A program made the position numbers and the translations under genes. Of a stretch of 64,000 nucleotides of DNA, positions 34,188-43,259 are shown in pieces (the first letter of the stretch is position 1; each line of letters opens with the position of its first letter). Origin of the DNA: Multivorans sp965232105 (GTDB taxonomy: Bacteria > Acidobacteriota > Thermoanaerobaculia > Multivoradales > Multivoraceae). The stretch spans positions 310,001 through 374,000 of the forward strand of contig OZ246956.1 in NCBI GenBank assembly GCA_965232105.1, given 5' to 3'. The notes below the pieces were generated by a model, which did no database searches, had not been told where the DNA came from, and saw only the letters and a program-made list of their open reading frames with translations.

Positions 34188-35114
34188 ATGCCCGCGACGA
34201 AGACCTTGAGCCGGCCGGCCGCGGTGTCCGAGAGTGAGCGGACACTGGACCGCTATCTGGATGGTCTGCTGGTCGAGCGGGGCCTCTCCCAGCACACGGT
34301 GGACGCCTACCGGCGGGACCTTCGCCGGCTGACGAGCAACCTGGAGGATGACGGCGGCGACCTGCTGACCGCGGACGTGAACCAGCTCGGCCGTCACCTC
34401 AGGCGACTGCGCCGGGAGGGGCTGTCGCCGCGCTCGATCAGCCGCGCCCTCGTTTCGATGCGCCGGTTCTACGCGTTCCTGGTGGGCGAAGGCGACCGCG
34501 ACGACAACCCGGCGGTCAATCTCTACCCGCCGCGCCTGCCGCGACGTTTGCCCAAGGTGCTGAGCCAGGAGCAGGTCGAAGCTCTGCTCCGCGCTCCCGA
34601 CACCGGTCGGCCGCCGGGCGTCCGCGACCGGGCGATGATCGAGCTGCTCTACGCCACCGGCCTGCGCGTCAGCGAGATGGTCGGCCTCGAACGGAGCCAG
34701 CTCCAGCTCGACGCGGGCTTCCTCATCGCGTTCGGCAAGGGGGCCAAGGAACGGGTCGTGCCGGTGGGCGAGTCGGCCGAGACCTGGCTGAACCGCTACC
34801 TGGGGGAGGTGCGGCCGGTGATGGCGAAGGGCCGCCACGATGTCGTCTTCGTCAGCTATCGCGGCAGCGGACTGACCCGGCAGGGGTTCTGGAAGCTGCT
34901 CAGAAACTACGGCCGGGGCGCCGGCATCCCCGACCTGTCGCCCCATGTGCTGCGGCACAGCTTCGCCACCCACCTGCTCGAGCACGGCGCCGACCTGCGC
35001 GCCGTGCAGGTCATGCTCGGCCACGCGAACATCACGACGACGCAGATCTACACCCACATCCACGAGCACCGGCTGCGGACCCTGTACGACAGGTATCACC
35101 CGCGGGCGCGGTGA
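34188..35114 (+). CDS. xerD: Tyrosine recombinase XerD-type
   Basis: 308 residues. The N-terminal SAM-like core-binding domain (YLDGLLVERGLSQHTVDAYRR) is followed by the catalytic domain with all expected residues: Arg160 in YATGLRVSE, Lys184, His253 and Arg256 in HVLRHSFATHLL, His279 and the nucleophile Tyr288. It resolves chromosome dimers at dif with XerC; XerC cannot be excluded as the better name. The ATG at 34188 is chosen because earlier codons overlap the divergent peptidase promoter. No integrase-associated mobile element is nearby, which fits a housekeeping role. Confidence 0.93.
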   Translation: MPATKTLSRPAAVSESERTLDRYLDGLLVERGLSQHTVDAYRRDLRRLTSNLEDDGGDLLTADVNQLGRHLRRLRREGLSPRSISRALVSMRRFYAFLVGEGDRDDNPAVNLYPPRLPRRLPKVLSQEQVEALLRAPDTGRPPGVRDRAMIELLYATGLRVSEMVGLERSQLQLDAGFLIAFGKGAKERVVPVGESAETWLNRYLGEVRPVMAKGRHDVVFVSYRGSGLTRQGFWKLLRNYGRGAGIPDLSPHVLRHSFATHLLEHGADLRAVQVMLGHANITTTQIYTHIHEHRLRTLYDRYHPRAR

Positions 35115-35807
35115 CTACAGGCCCAGGAAGCCGTAGACGCGGCCGATGAAGGTCACCGTCTCCCGGTAGGGGGGCACCCCGTCGTGGGCATCGACGGCCC
35201 CCTCGCCCGCGTTGTAGCCCGCCAGCACGCGGGGCAGGTCGTCCTCGAACCGACGGCGCAGCCAGGTCAGGTACCGGGCCGCGGCGAGCACGTTGCGCGC
35301 TGGTTCGTACAGCTCCCGCGCCGGAACGCCGAAGCGCTCGGCGGTCGCCGGCATGAGCTGGAGCAGGCCCCGGGCGCCCTTCGACGACACCGCGCCGGGG
35401 TCGTAGGCTGACTCCGCCCGCGCCATCGCGGCCAGCAGATCGGGGTTCAGCTCGTGCTCGCGGCCGATCTCGAGGAACAACTCGCCGTAGGGAACGGCCG
35501 GCGCGATCTGTCCGGGCCGGTAGTCGAGCGAGAAGCCCGCCTCCGGCGCCGGCTCGGGTGGCGGCGGCTCCTCGACGATCTCGTCGTCGACGATGCGTTC
35601 GACCTGCATCAGGGGCAGGGTGACCGAACCGCCCTTCTCCAGCGTCAGCCGGATTCGCTCGGCGTTCGTGCCCGGCTCGTCGAGGAGTTCCCACGCGGTC
35701 ACGCGGTAGCGGTAGCCGTTGGTCAGAACGGCCAGTTCCGCTCCGGCCGCGGAGGCGCACAGGACCAGGACGACGGCCGCCGCAGCGGCCCGCGAGCCCA
35801 CGCTCAC
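35115..35807 (-). CDS. Exported lytic transglycosylase (SLT domain)
   Basis: 230 residues. Signal peptide (AAAAAVVLVLCASAAGAE), a short N-terminal beta part and Pro-rich linker (EEPPPPEPAPEA), then the SLT domain: catalytic Glu132 in ARAESAYDPGAVS, GARGLLQLMPATAERFG, AGYNAGEGAV and GVPPYRETVTFI. It cleaves peptidoglycan glycan strands in the periplasm. GTG start. Its stop directly abuts the xerD stop, convergent with no bases between. Confidence 0.94.
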   Translation of the reverse strand: MSVGSRAAAAAVVLVLCASAAGAELAVLTNGYRYRVTAWELLDEPGTNAERIRLTLEKGGSVTLPLMQVERIVDDEIVEEPPPPEPAPEAGFSLDYRPGQIAPAVPYGELFLEIGREHELNPDLLAAMARAESAYDPGAVSSKGARGLLQLMPATAERFGVPARELYEPARNVLAAARYLTWLRRRFEDDLPRVLAGYNAGEGAVDAHDGVPPYRETVTFIGRVYGFLGL

Positions 35808-35817
35808 GCGTCCCCCG

Positions 35818-37914
35818 TCAGGCGCCGGCCGCGGTCATGAGCTCCGGCGCAACGGGGCTTTCCGTCGCTCCGGCTTCCGGTTGATAGCGCATCACGACCA
35901 GGGTCAGATCGTCCTGGGCCCCCGCGCCGTCGGTGTGCCGCCTCATCTTCGCCAGAATCCGGTCGCACACCTCCTTGGCGGTGCCGGCTGATCCCTTGAG
36001 CGAGTCCCTCGTCCGGTCGTAGCCGAACGGTTCGCCGTCGCCGCCGGGAGCCTCAATGAAACCGTCCGACAGCCAGACGAGGACATCTCCCGCCTGCAGC
36101 TCGATGCGCCGGAAGCCGTAGTCCTCGCCCAGCGCCCCGAGCGGCGTGCCCGGCAGCAGGATCTCCTCCACTTCGTTCCGCCGCAGCAGGTAGGCCGGAG
36201 GATGCCCTGCATTCGTCATTTCGACGACGCCCGCGGACAGATCGATGAGCGACAGGCTCGAGGTCACGAAGGTGCGGTCGCCGCCGGAACGTACGAGTCG
36301 ATCGAGTGCCGACAGGATCTCCCGCGGCGGCTTGCCCTCCTCGACAAGGGTCAGAAGCCCCGCCTTGAGCATCGCCATGCGCAGACCCGCCGAGAGACCA
36401 TGCCCCGCGACATCCGCGATGACAACCGCCAGTCGATCGCTCTCGCCGCCGTCCTCCGCGGGTAGCCGAACGATGTCGAAGTAGTCGCCGCCGATCGCCG
36501 CCGAGGGCTCGAAGTAGGTGGCGAACTCCACACCTTCCGCCTGCAGGCTGCGGCCCGGAATCAGGCTCTTCTGGACTTCGCGGGCGATCTCGAGTTCCTG
36601 CTCCAGGGCGTGCTTCGCGGCTCGCTCGGCGACCAGGCCCTCCAGGCTCTCCGCCATCTCGTTGAACGAGGTCTGCAGGGCGCCGATCTGGTCCCGGCGG
36701 CGCACGGGGATGCGGGCCGAGAAGTCCCCCGCCTGCACCTTCCCGGTTGCCGCACTCAGCCGGTTCACCGCGCGACTGAGCCCGAGGATCATGAACATGG
36801 CCATGACCGTCGCCGCGATGAAGACGTCGAACAGCAGGAAGGTGGTGAGGCCGAACGCGATCCAGCCGAGACTGTCGACTTGGCCGGATGAGGAGAAAAG
36901 GTGTCGAAACACGATCCGCCGGGTGGCGGCGAGCGATGCCGATACCGGCGGCGAGACCGGTTCGCCGCTGGCGAAGGCGTGCAGCGGTCCGGCCATTTCG
37001 ACGCCGACGATGCTGAACGGCGAGCTGGCGCCCAGGGACTCGAAGAACGCCTCGCGTTCCGATCCACCCTGGGTCCGCGCCAAAGGCTGAAGCACGAACT
37101 CGGTGTTGTCGAAGAACTGTACCGTCCACTCCGCGCCGTCCGTCTCCCCCTGGCGCCGGAGCCGCGTCCAGACATCGCTCCGGCGGCTCAACTCCCGTTC
37201 CAGCAGGCCCCCGACTTCGGGATCGTAGAAGGCCAACACCGCCGACGTCCCGCGTCGAAAGCCCGCCGCGAGGGTGGCCGAACCGTCGGGCAGCACGACC
37301 AGCTCAGGGACCTTGCTACGGCGTTGCTGGCGGTCGAACTCGCTGTCGGATTCCAACCACTCCGGGAAGGAATCCGGCGCCCTCGGGTCCCCGGCCGCCA
37401 GTGCCCCTCCCTGGTAGTAGGCCAGCGCCGCGCCGTCCTGCGTCGTCGGCAGGCCGGAGGGATCGAAGAGGCCCATCTCGAGGGGCTGGATGAGGAAGGC
37501 GGAAACCGCCTCGAGTTCCTCGTGGAGACCGATCGCCGCGTCGCGGTACAGGTGACCGAGGAAGAACCCCGACAGCAGATAGGCGGAGACGGTCACCAGC
37601 ACCAGGCTGAGCAGGAAGGGCAGCAGGCCCAGCAGGACGTAACTGAAGGCCAGGCGACGACCGACGCGCCACAGAATCCGGCGCTGCAGCCAGACGAAGG
37701 CCACCCAAGCGAACACGGCCCCCACCACGGTGACGACGGTGCCGGCCAGCAGGTCCAGAACCAGCGGCGAGTCCAGCGAGAGGGCGGTGATCGAGCCGGC
37801 CAGGGCGAGAAGCAGCCCCAACAGCCACGCGGCTCGACGCCATGGCCTCTTGCGGCTGGGTTCTTTCTCGCGACTAGGCACCTGGGTTCTCGCCAACGCG
37901 CGGGGCAGCGTCAT
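35818..37914 (-). CDS. Membrane-anchored SpoIIE/PP2C-type phosphatase with HAMP
   Basis: 698 residues. Hydrophobic segments lie near 29-48, 52-76 and 88-114. An extracytoplasmic sensor region follows to about 345, then another membrane segment (LTTFLLFDVFIAATVMAMFMI), a HAMP domain (NRLSAATGKVQAGDFSARIPVRRRDQ), a coiled linker and the PPM phosphatase domain from about 460. Metal-binding Asp residues lie in VIADVAGHGLSAGLR and VWLSDGFIEA. Such RsbU-like proteins control anti-sigma antagonists in partner-switching; no anti-sigma gene is nearby. It sits ten bases upstream of the transglycosylase gene. Confidence 0.93.
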   Translation of the reverse strand: MTLPRALARTQVPSREKEPSRKRPWRRAAWLLGLLLALAGSITALSLDSPLVLDLLAGTVVTVVGAVFAWVAFVWLQRRILWRVGRRLAFSYVLLGLLPFLLSLVLVTVSAYLLSGFFLGHLYRDAAIGLHEELEAVSAFLIQPLEMGLFDPSGLPTTQDGAALAYYQGGALAAGDPRAPDSFPEWLESDSEFDRQQRRSKVPELVVLPDGSATLAAGFRRGTSAVLAFYDPEVGGLLERELSRRSDVWTRLRRQGETDGAEWTVQFFDNTEFVLQPLARTQGGSEREAFFESLGASSPFSIVGVEMAGPLHAFASGEPVSPPVSASLAATRRIVFRHLFSSSGQVDSLGWIAFGLTTFLLFDVFIAATVMAMFMILGLSRAVNRLSAATGKVQAGDFSARIPVRRRDQIGALQTSFNEMAESLEGLVAERAAKHALEQELEIAREVQKSLIPGRSLQAEGVEFATYFEPSAAIGGDYFDIVRLPAEDGGESDRLAVVIADVAGHGLSAGLRMAMLKAGLLTLVEEGKPPREILSALDRLVRSGGDRTFVTSSLSLIDLSAGVVEMTNAGHPPAYLLRRNEVEEILLPGTPLGALGEDYGFRRIELQAGDVLVWLSDGFIEAPGGDGEPFGYDRTRDSLKGSAGTAKEVCDRILAKMRRHTDGAGAQDDLTLVVMRYQPEAGATESPVAPELMTAAGA

Positions 37915-38026
37915 GGTACTATCTGCGGCCTCACCACCCCGCGGACGGAGACCGGACCGCCCGCAGTGCGTGGCGGCGGTTTCGATCCGCGTTCAACAGC
38001 GCCCGTCCACATCGCAAGAGACGAAC

Positions 38027-39898
38027 ATGACCCTCCCGATCGCAGGGCAGACGGCCGCCGGTAGAGCCACCGAAGCAACCGTCTCCGATGTCGTCATCCG
38101 CTTCGCCGGTGACTCCGGCGACGGCATGCAGCTTACCGGCACGCAGTTCACGAACACCTCCGCGCTGATCGGCAACGACCTGTCGACGCTGCCGGACTTC
38201 CCGGCTGAAATCCGGGCGCCCGCCGGCACCCTGGCTGGCGTTTCCGGTTTCCAGGTCCGCATCGCCGACCACGACATCCACACTCCCGGCGACGCCCCGG
38301 ACGTGCTGATCGCGATGAACCCGGCGGCCCTCAAGGCGAACCTGCGCGACCTCAAGGACAACGGGGTGATCATCGTCAACACGGACGAGTTCACGCCACG
38401 CAACGTGAAGCGGGCCGGCTACGAGGCGAATCCACTCGAGGACGACAGCCTGAACGCGTTCCGGCTCTATCAGGTGGGCCTGACGACGATGACGCGGCGC
38501 GCCCTGGAGGACAGCCCGCTCGACGTCCGCTCCAAGGATCGGTGCAAGAACTTCCTGGCCCTGGGGATGGTCTACTGGCTGTTCAGCCGGCCGCTCGAAT
38601 CGACGATCGACTGGCTGCGGGTCAAGTTCAAGAGACGCCCAGAGATCGCCGAGGCGAACGTCAAGGTGATGAAGGCGGGCTGGAACTTCTGCGACATCAC
38701 CGACGCCTTCCAGGTGCGGTACGACGTGGAACCGGCGAAGCTCGAGCCCGGCATCTACCGCAGCATCCACGGCAACTCGGCGCTGGCCATCGGTCTGGTC
38801 GCCGCCAGCCGCCGTAGCGGCCTGCCACTGTTCCTCGGCGCCTACCCGATCACCCCCGCCAGCGACGTGCTCCACGAACTGGCGACCTACAAGCACTTCG
38901 GGGTCACGACCTACCAGGCCGAGGACGAGATCGCCGCTGTCTGTTCCGCGATCGGCGCTTCCTTCGGCGGCAGTCTCGGCGTGACCTGTTCGAGCGGCCC
39001 CGGGATCGCGCTGAAGGCGGAAGGGATCAACCTGGCGGTGATGGTCGAGCTGCCGCTCGTCATCTGCGACATCCAGCGTGGCGGACCGTCGACCGGCCTG
39101 CCGACGAAGACCGAACAGGCCGACCTGCTCCAGGTCATGTTCGGGCGCAACAACGAATCGCCCGTGCCCGTCATCGCCGCGTCATCGCCCGCCGACTGCT
39201 TCGACACCGCGCTCGAGGCCGTCCGCCTGGCAACGACCTACATGACGCCCGTCATCCTGCTTTCCGACGGCTACATCGCGAACGGGGCGGAGCCTTGGCG
39301 GATCCCCCAGGTCGAGGAGCTTCCCGACCTCCGCGTCGACTTCCACCAGAACGCCGACGGCTTCATGCCCTACATGCGCGACGAGAACTCCCTCGCGCGG
39401 CCGTGGGCCATCCCGGGCACTCCCGGTCTCGAGCACCGGATCGGCGGTCTCGAAAAGGAAGACGTGACCGGCAACGTGAACTACGAGCCGGACAACCACG
39501 ACTACATGGTGCGTCTGCGCGCCGAGAAGGTCGCCCGGATCGCGAACGAGCTTCCCGACATCGAGGTCGACGGACCGCAGAGCGGCAAGCTCCTCGTGCT
39601 CGGCTGGGGCAGCACCCTGGGCGCGATCACCGGCGCCGTGAACCAGGCCCGGGCCGACGGCATCACCGTGAGCCGCGCCCACCTGAAGCACATCAACCCC
39701 TTCCCCCACAATCTGGGCGACGTGCTCGACCGCTTCGAGCGCGTCCTGGCGCCCGAGATGAACCTGGGCCAGTTGGCGCTGCTCCTGAGGGCGCGCTACC
39801 TGAAGGACATCGAGACCTACTCCAAGGTCGAGGGCAAACCCTTCACGCGCGACGAGATCCTTCACCGGATCGAAGCAATGGCCGGAGGGCCGAACTAG
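38027..39898 (+). CDS. korA: 2-oxoacid:ferredoxin oxidoreductase alpha subunit (gamma-alpha fusion)
   Basis: 623 residues. The N-terminal gamma-type domain (SDVVIRFAGDSGDGMQLTGT near 20-40) is fused to the alpha-type pyrimidine domain (GNSALAIGLVAASRRSGLPL, YPITPASDVLHEL near 280). It binds the thiamine-diphosphate pyrimidine side and CoA. With the beta subunit 2 bases downstream it oxidises 2-oxoglutarate, or a related 2-oxoacid, to the acyl-CoA and reduces ferredoxin. The two-subunit layout is the KorAB type. The ATG at 38027 is chosen because the frame upstream runs over the divergent phosphatase gene. Confidence 0.94.
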   Translation: MTLPIAGQTAAGRATEATVSDVVIRFAGDSGDGMQLTGTQFTNTSALIGNDLSTLPDFPAEIRAPAGTLAGVSGFQVRIADHDIHTPGDAPDVLIAMNPAALKANLRDLKDNGVIIVNTDEFTPRNVKRAGYEANPLEDDSLNAFRLYQVGLTTMTRRALEDSPLDVRSKDRCKNFLALGMVYWLFSRPLESTIDWLRVKFKRRPEIAEANVKVMKAGWNFCDITDAFQVRYDVEPAKLEPGIYRSIHGNSALAIGLVAASRRSGLPLFLGAYPITPASDVLHELATYKHFGVTTYQAEDEIAAVCSAIGASFGGSLGVTCSSGPGIALKAEGINLAVMVELPLVICDIQRGGPSTGLPTKTEQADLLQVMFGRNNESPVPVIAASSPADCFDTALEAVRLATTYMTPVILLSDGYIANGAEPWRIPQVEELPDLRVDFHQNADGFMPYMRDENSLARPWAIPGTPGLEHRIGGLEKEDVTGNVNYEPDNHDYMVRLRAEKVARIANELPDIEVDGPQSGKLLVLGWGSTLGAITGAVNQARADGITVSRAHLKHINPFPHNLGDVLDRFERVLAPEMNLGQLALLLRARYLKDIETYSKVEGKPFTRDEILHRIEAMAGGPN

Positions 39899-39900
39899 AG

Positions 39901-40959
39901 ATGCCGACCACTGAAGCACCGGCCCTGACCAGGAAGGACTTCCAGAGCGACCAGGAGGTCCGCTGGTGTCCCGGTTGCGGCGACTACGCCATCCTCGCCG
40001 CCGTCCAGCAGGTGTTCCCGGAGCTGGGGATCCCGCGCGAGAACTTCGTCATCGTGTCCGGGATCGGCTGTTCCAGCCGCTTCCCGTACTACATGAACAC
40101 GTACGGCTTCCACTCGATCCACGGCCGCGCGCCCGCGGTGGCCACCGGGCTCAAGATGACGCGGCCGGATCTCGACGTCTGGGTCGTGACCGGCGACGGC
40201 GACGCCCTCTCGATCGGCGGCAACCACCTGATCCACACCCTGCGCCGGAACGTGAACATCAAGATCCTGCTGTTCAACAACCGGGTCTACGGCCTGACCA
40301 AGGGTCAGTACTCGCCGACCAGCGAGCTTGGCAAACGCACGAAGTCGACCCCTGACGGCTCGGTCGACTTCCCATTCAACCCGCTGAACGTCGCGATCGG
40401 CGCCGGCGCCACCTTCGTCGCCCGCAGCGTGGATGTCTTCATTCCGCACCTCAAGTCCGTGCTGAAGCGGGCCGCGGCGCACAAGGGGTCGGCCTTCGTC
40501 GAGGTGATGCAGAACTGCAACATCTACAACGACAAGGCATTCGGCGCCCTGACCGACAAGGCGGGACGGCAGCAGAACGGCCTCTACCTCGAGCACGGCC
40601 AGCCGCTCGTGTTCGGCGACGACAAGGACAAGGGACTACGGTTCACCGGCACTGACTTCGAGGTCGTGAAGCTCGGTAACGGCATGACCGCGGACGACTG
40701 CCTGGTGTGGGACGAGAAGCATGCCAACCCGTCCCTGGCGTTCCAGATGGCCAGCATCTCGACCGGCGACGGCCTCGGCGACTACCCGGTGCCCCTCGGC
40801 GTCCTGCGCGCCGTCGACGCGCCGACCTACGACGCCGGCGTGATCGACCAGATCGAGCAGGTTTCCACCGCCAGGCCGCAGACGCTCGACCAGTTGATCC
40901 ACGGCACGGACACCTGGACCGTCGACGCGGCTGGCAACGTCGACCGCGGTGCCAACTAG
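39901..40959 (+). CDS. korB: 2-oxoacid:ferredoxin oxidoreductase beta subunit
   Basis: 352 residues. Cysteines of the [4Fe-4S] cluster start in WCPGCGDYAIL (Cys23, Cys26) with more at GIGCSSRF. The thiamine-diphosphate/Mg motif is GDGDALSIGGNH (98-109) and then NNRVYGLTKGQYSPTSE, typical of the 2-oxoglutarate/pyruvate family beta subunits. It forms the catalytic heterodimer with KorA. A REP-like half repeat and two strong hairpins follow the stop, likely ending the transcript. Confidence 0.95.
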   Translation: MPTTEAPALTRKDFQSDQEVRWCPGCGDYAILAAVQQVFPELGIPRENFVIVSGIGCSSRFPYYMNTYGFHSIHGRAPAVATGLKMTRPDLDVWVVTGDGDALSIGGNHLIHTLRRNVNIKILLFNNRVYGLTKGQYSPTSELGKRTKSTPDGSVDFPFNPLNVAIGAGATFVARSVDVFIPHLKSVLKRAAAHKGSAFVEVMQNCNIYNDKAFGALTDKAGRQQNGLYLEHGQPLVFGDDKDKGLRFTGTDFEVVKLGNGMTADDCLVWDEKHANPSLAFQMASISTGDGLGDYPVPLGVLRAVDAPTYDAGVIDQIEQVSTARPQTLDQLIHGTDTWTVDAAGNVDRGAN

Positions 40960-40971
40960 GCACCGCGACTC

Positions 40972-40986
40972 ACTGGGTGCGCCGGG
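40972..40986 (-). repeat. REP-like repeat, truncated (copy 6)
   Basis: Fifteen bases ACTGGGTGCGCCGGG match the conserved tail and start of the stem, then diverge; the opposite stem arm is missing. Two unrelated perfect hairpins follow. Confidence 0.6.
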
Positions 40987-40992
40987 CTGCCA

Positions 40993-41053
40993 TCCGTGCG
41001 CCCGATGACGGGCGCACGGACAGGTTCACGGGTGGCGCGGTTCGCGCCACCCG
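40993..41053. terminator. Two perfect GC-rich hairpins after korB
   Basis: TCCGTGCGCCCG/CGGGCGCACGGA (12-base stem, loop ATGA, 40993-41020) and CGGGTGGCGCG/CGCGCCACCCG (11-base stem, loop GTT, 41029-41053). No T-run. They overlap every plausible start codon of the next gene, so they may hinder its translation as well as end the korAB transcript. Confidence 0.55.
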
Positions 41054-42774
41054 GGTTCCGGCCGGCATCCGGATATCGCTTCGAGCCTCACTGGATCCTC
41101 GCCGGCCTGATGTTGCTGGCGACCGCAGCGGCGGCCCAACAGGAAGACCTGCCGGAAGTCTTCTCGGAAACGATCGACGTGCGCGTCGTAAACGTCGAGG
41201 TCGTCGTCACCGACCAGGCGGGAAACCGCGTCCACGGCCTGGAGGCCGCGGACTTCGAACTCCTCGTCGACGGCGAACCAACGCCGATCGCCTACTTCAC
41301 GGAGGTCGAGGACGGCTTCGCTCAGGATGGGACGGCTGGCGACCTGGCCGGAGTACCGAGCCTGGACGCGAACGCGCCGGTGGGCACGAACTTCCTGGTC
41401 TTCATCGATGACCTGTTCTCAATTGAACGCGACCGGAACCGGGTCCTCGACCGACTGAAGGACGACCTTGGTGAGCTCGGCCCGGCGGACCGGGTCGCCG
41501 CCGTGGCCTACGACGGCCAGACCGCGGAGATCCTGGCGCCCTGGACGAACTCCGCGGACCAGTTCGAAGACGCGCTGGACCGAGCCCGCTCCCGGCCGTC
41601 CGACGGTCTGAGGCAACTGTTGGCACGGAGACAGGTCACTCAGGACCGACAAGTGCTCGCCGATCACCAGGCGGGCAGGGATCAAAGCGGACTCCTTGGA
41701 TCGGCCCCGCAGGTCTCATCGGGCTTTAGCGAATCGACCCTCCGGACGGACGTCGCCTACAGGGAGTCGTTGGGCAACCAGTTGGAGAGTTCCGTGCTGG
41801 CGGCGATGGCCACCATGCGCCGGTTCGCCAACCAGCCCGGCCGCAAGGTGATGCTGCTGCTCGCCGGCGGCTGGCCGAGATCCGTGGAGATCTTCGCCCG
41901 GGAGCGCTTGCCCGACGGCGGCCTTCTCCCGGTCGACCGTCGAGTGATGAGCGAGCACGAGCTGTACGGTCCGCTGGTGTCGACCGCGAACCTGATCGGC
42001 TTTTCGCTCTACCCCGTGGACCTGCCGGGCCTCACAAGGGACTTCTACGGCGACGCAACGAGAGGCTTCGGCGCCAACGCCGAGCCCGACACGGTCGGCG
42101 GGGCGCCGGGAACGCTCCAACAGGAAGACAGCATCCACAGCGCCCTGCAGTTGCTGGCACATTCGACCGGAGGCGTGCCGCTGATGAACGCGCGCCGGGA
42201 TGTCGCGCTGGCGAGCGTGGTCTCGGACACGCGCTCGTACTACTGGCTCGGCTTCGAGCCGCAACGACGGGAGGACAACAGGTTCCACGAGATCGTGGTA
42301 CTGCCGAAAGGCCGACCGGACCTCGAAGTTCGTACCCGCGAAGGCTACGTGGACATGTCGCGCGACAGGGAAGTGGACATGACGGCGAAAGCCGCCCTGC
42401 TGTTCGGCGACCCGCCCGAGGCCCTACCCCTGGAAGTGCGCTTCTCGGAGCCGGTTCATGTCGGCCGCCGAAAGATCTCCGTGCCGGTCGAAGTCGCGAT
42501 TCCCCTCGACGAAATCCAGCTCCTGCCCGTGGCGGGCGAATGGCTCAGCGTCGTGGAGGTTCGGGTGACGGCGATGGACGAAGGCGGCAACCGCTCCGAG
42601 GTGTCCTTCGAGAAGGTCCCGATTGCCGGCAGTAGCGAGCCACAGCCGGGCCAGATCTTCTACTACCAGACCGACCTGCAACTCCGCCGGCGCGAGCACT
42701 CCTATGTCATCACGGTCCACGACCCGTTGACCGGAGCGAACCTGACATCGACGGGAACGATCGGTCCGAACTAG
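41032..42774 (+). CDS. Exported VWFA-related protein (acidobacterial type)
   Basis: About 580 residues from GTG 41032; GTG 40996 and ATG 41005 are equally in frame. A signal peptide (HWILAGLMLLATAAAAQQ) precedes the opening IDVRVVNVEVVVTDQAGNRVHGLEAADFELLVDGE. This opening and the later FLVFIDDLFSIERDRNRVLDRL (MIDAS-like Asp-x-Asp region) are the hallmark of the VWFA-related Acidobacterial domain. A second half (PRKVMLLLAGGW-like block, YYWLGFEPQRR near 405) and a beta-rich tail follow. It probably acts in adhesion or protein binding outside the cell. All candidate starts lie within or before two hairpins, so the true start is uncertain. Confidence 0.88.
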   Translation: MARFAPPGFRPASGYRFEPHWILAGLMLLATAAAAQQEDLPEVFSETIDVRVVNVEVVVTDQAGNRVHGLEAADFELLVDGEPTPIAYFTEVEDGFAQDGTAGDLAGVPSLDANAPVGTNFLVFIDDLFSIERDRNRVLDRLKDDLGELGPADRVAAVAYDGQTAEILAPWTNSADQFEDALDRARSRPSDGLRQLLARRQVTQDRQVLADHQAGRDQSGLLGSAPQVSSGFSESTLRTDVAYRESLGNQLESSVLAAMATMRRFANQPGRKVMLLLAGGWPRSVEIFARERLPDGGLLPVDRRVMSEHELYGPLVSTANLIGFSLYPVDLPGLTRDFYGDATRGFGANAEPDTVGGAPGTLQQEDSIHSALQLLAHSTGGVPLMNARRDVALASVVSDTRSYYWLGFEPQRREDNRFHEIVVLPKGRPDLEVRTREGYVDMSRDREVDMTAKAALLFGDPPEALPLEVRFSEPVHVGRRKISVPVEVAIPLDEIQLLPVAGEWLSVVEVRVTAMDEGGNRSEVSFEKVPIAGSSEPQPGQIFYYQTDLQLRRREHSYVITVHDPLTGANLTSTGTIGPN

Positions 42775-42889
42775 GAGGCGCCGAGAGGGCCCTCGCCGAG
42801 GAGGCAATAGCTGGACATCCTGATACCGTAGTCCGCGCCCCGAGAACGCGCCTGGGAGTGGAACGACTGTGCGGGTAGGAGCCGATAGG

Positions 42890-43225
42890 ATGAGCGGCCA
42901 CGGCTTGGCTTGGACGGTGACCGTCCAAGTCGAGGCGCGCCGCGAGAGCGACGTCTGGGTCGCCACCTGTCCCGCCCTGGACGTTGCGAGCCACGGCGAC
43001 ACCAGGGAGGAGTCGTATCGAATGCTCGAAGAGGCTCTCGCCGGCTTCTTCGAGGACTGCTGCGAACACGAAACCCTGTTGGACGTACTCGCTGAGCGCG
43101 GGCTAGCCCCGACCGCCTCGATGGTGAGCGTGAAGCCGCCGGCAAGGCGCAAGGCCTCCGACTGGCTGAGCATTCCAGTCTGGCTAGTCCCGAATGTCGC
43201 CGTCCGCGAAGCTGCCGTCCGTTAG
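42890..43225 (+). CDS. hicB: HicB-type antitoxin
   Basis: 111 residues from the ATG at 42890 (AGGAG eight bases upstream). The partial RNase-H-like fold of HicB is visible in WTVTVQVEARRESDVWVATCPALDVASHGDTREESYRMLEEALAGF; the C-terminus ends in PVWLVPNVAVREAAVR. It would neutralise a HicA mRNA interferase. The matching hicA should overlap or follow directly; an ATG at 43194 overlapping the hicB end starts a frame reading VSPK and then leaving the HicA pattern. An IS1634-type element follows, and a HicA-like remnant lies beyond it. Confidence 0.85.
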   Translation: MSGHGLAWTVTVQVEARRESDVWVATCPALDVASHGDTREESYRMLEEALAGFFEDCCEHETLLDVLAERGLAPTASMVSVKPPARRKASDWLSIPVWLVPNVAVREAAVR

Positions 43226-43259
43226 CCCGAAGTTCTGCGCAGCGAGATGGGGAATCCCT

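Noticed and set aside
34188..35114. xerD as an integrase of a mobile element
   Set aside because: No att-like repeats, phage or conjugation genes are near, and the neighbours are housekeeping genes.
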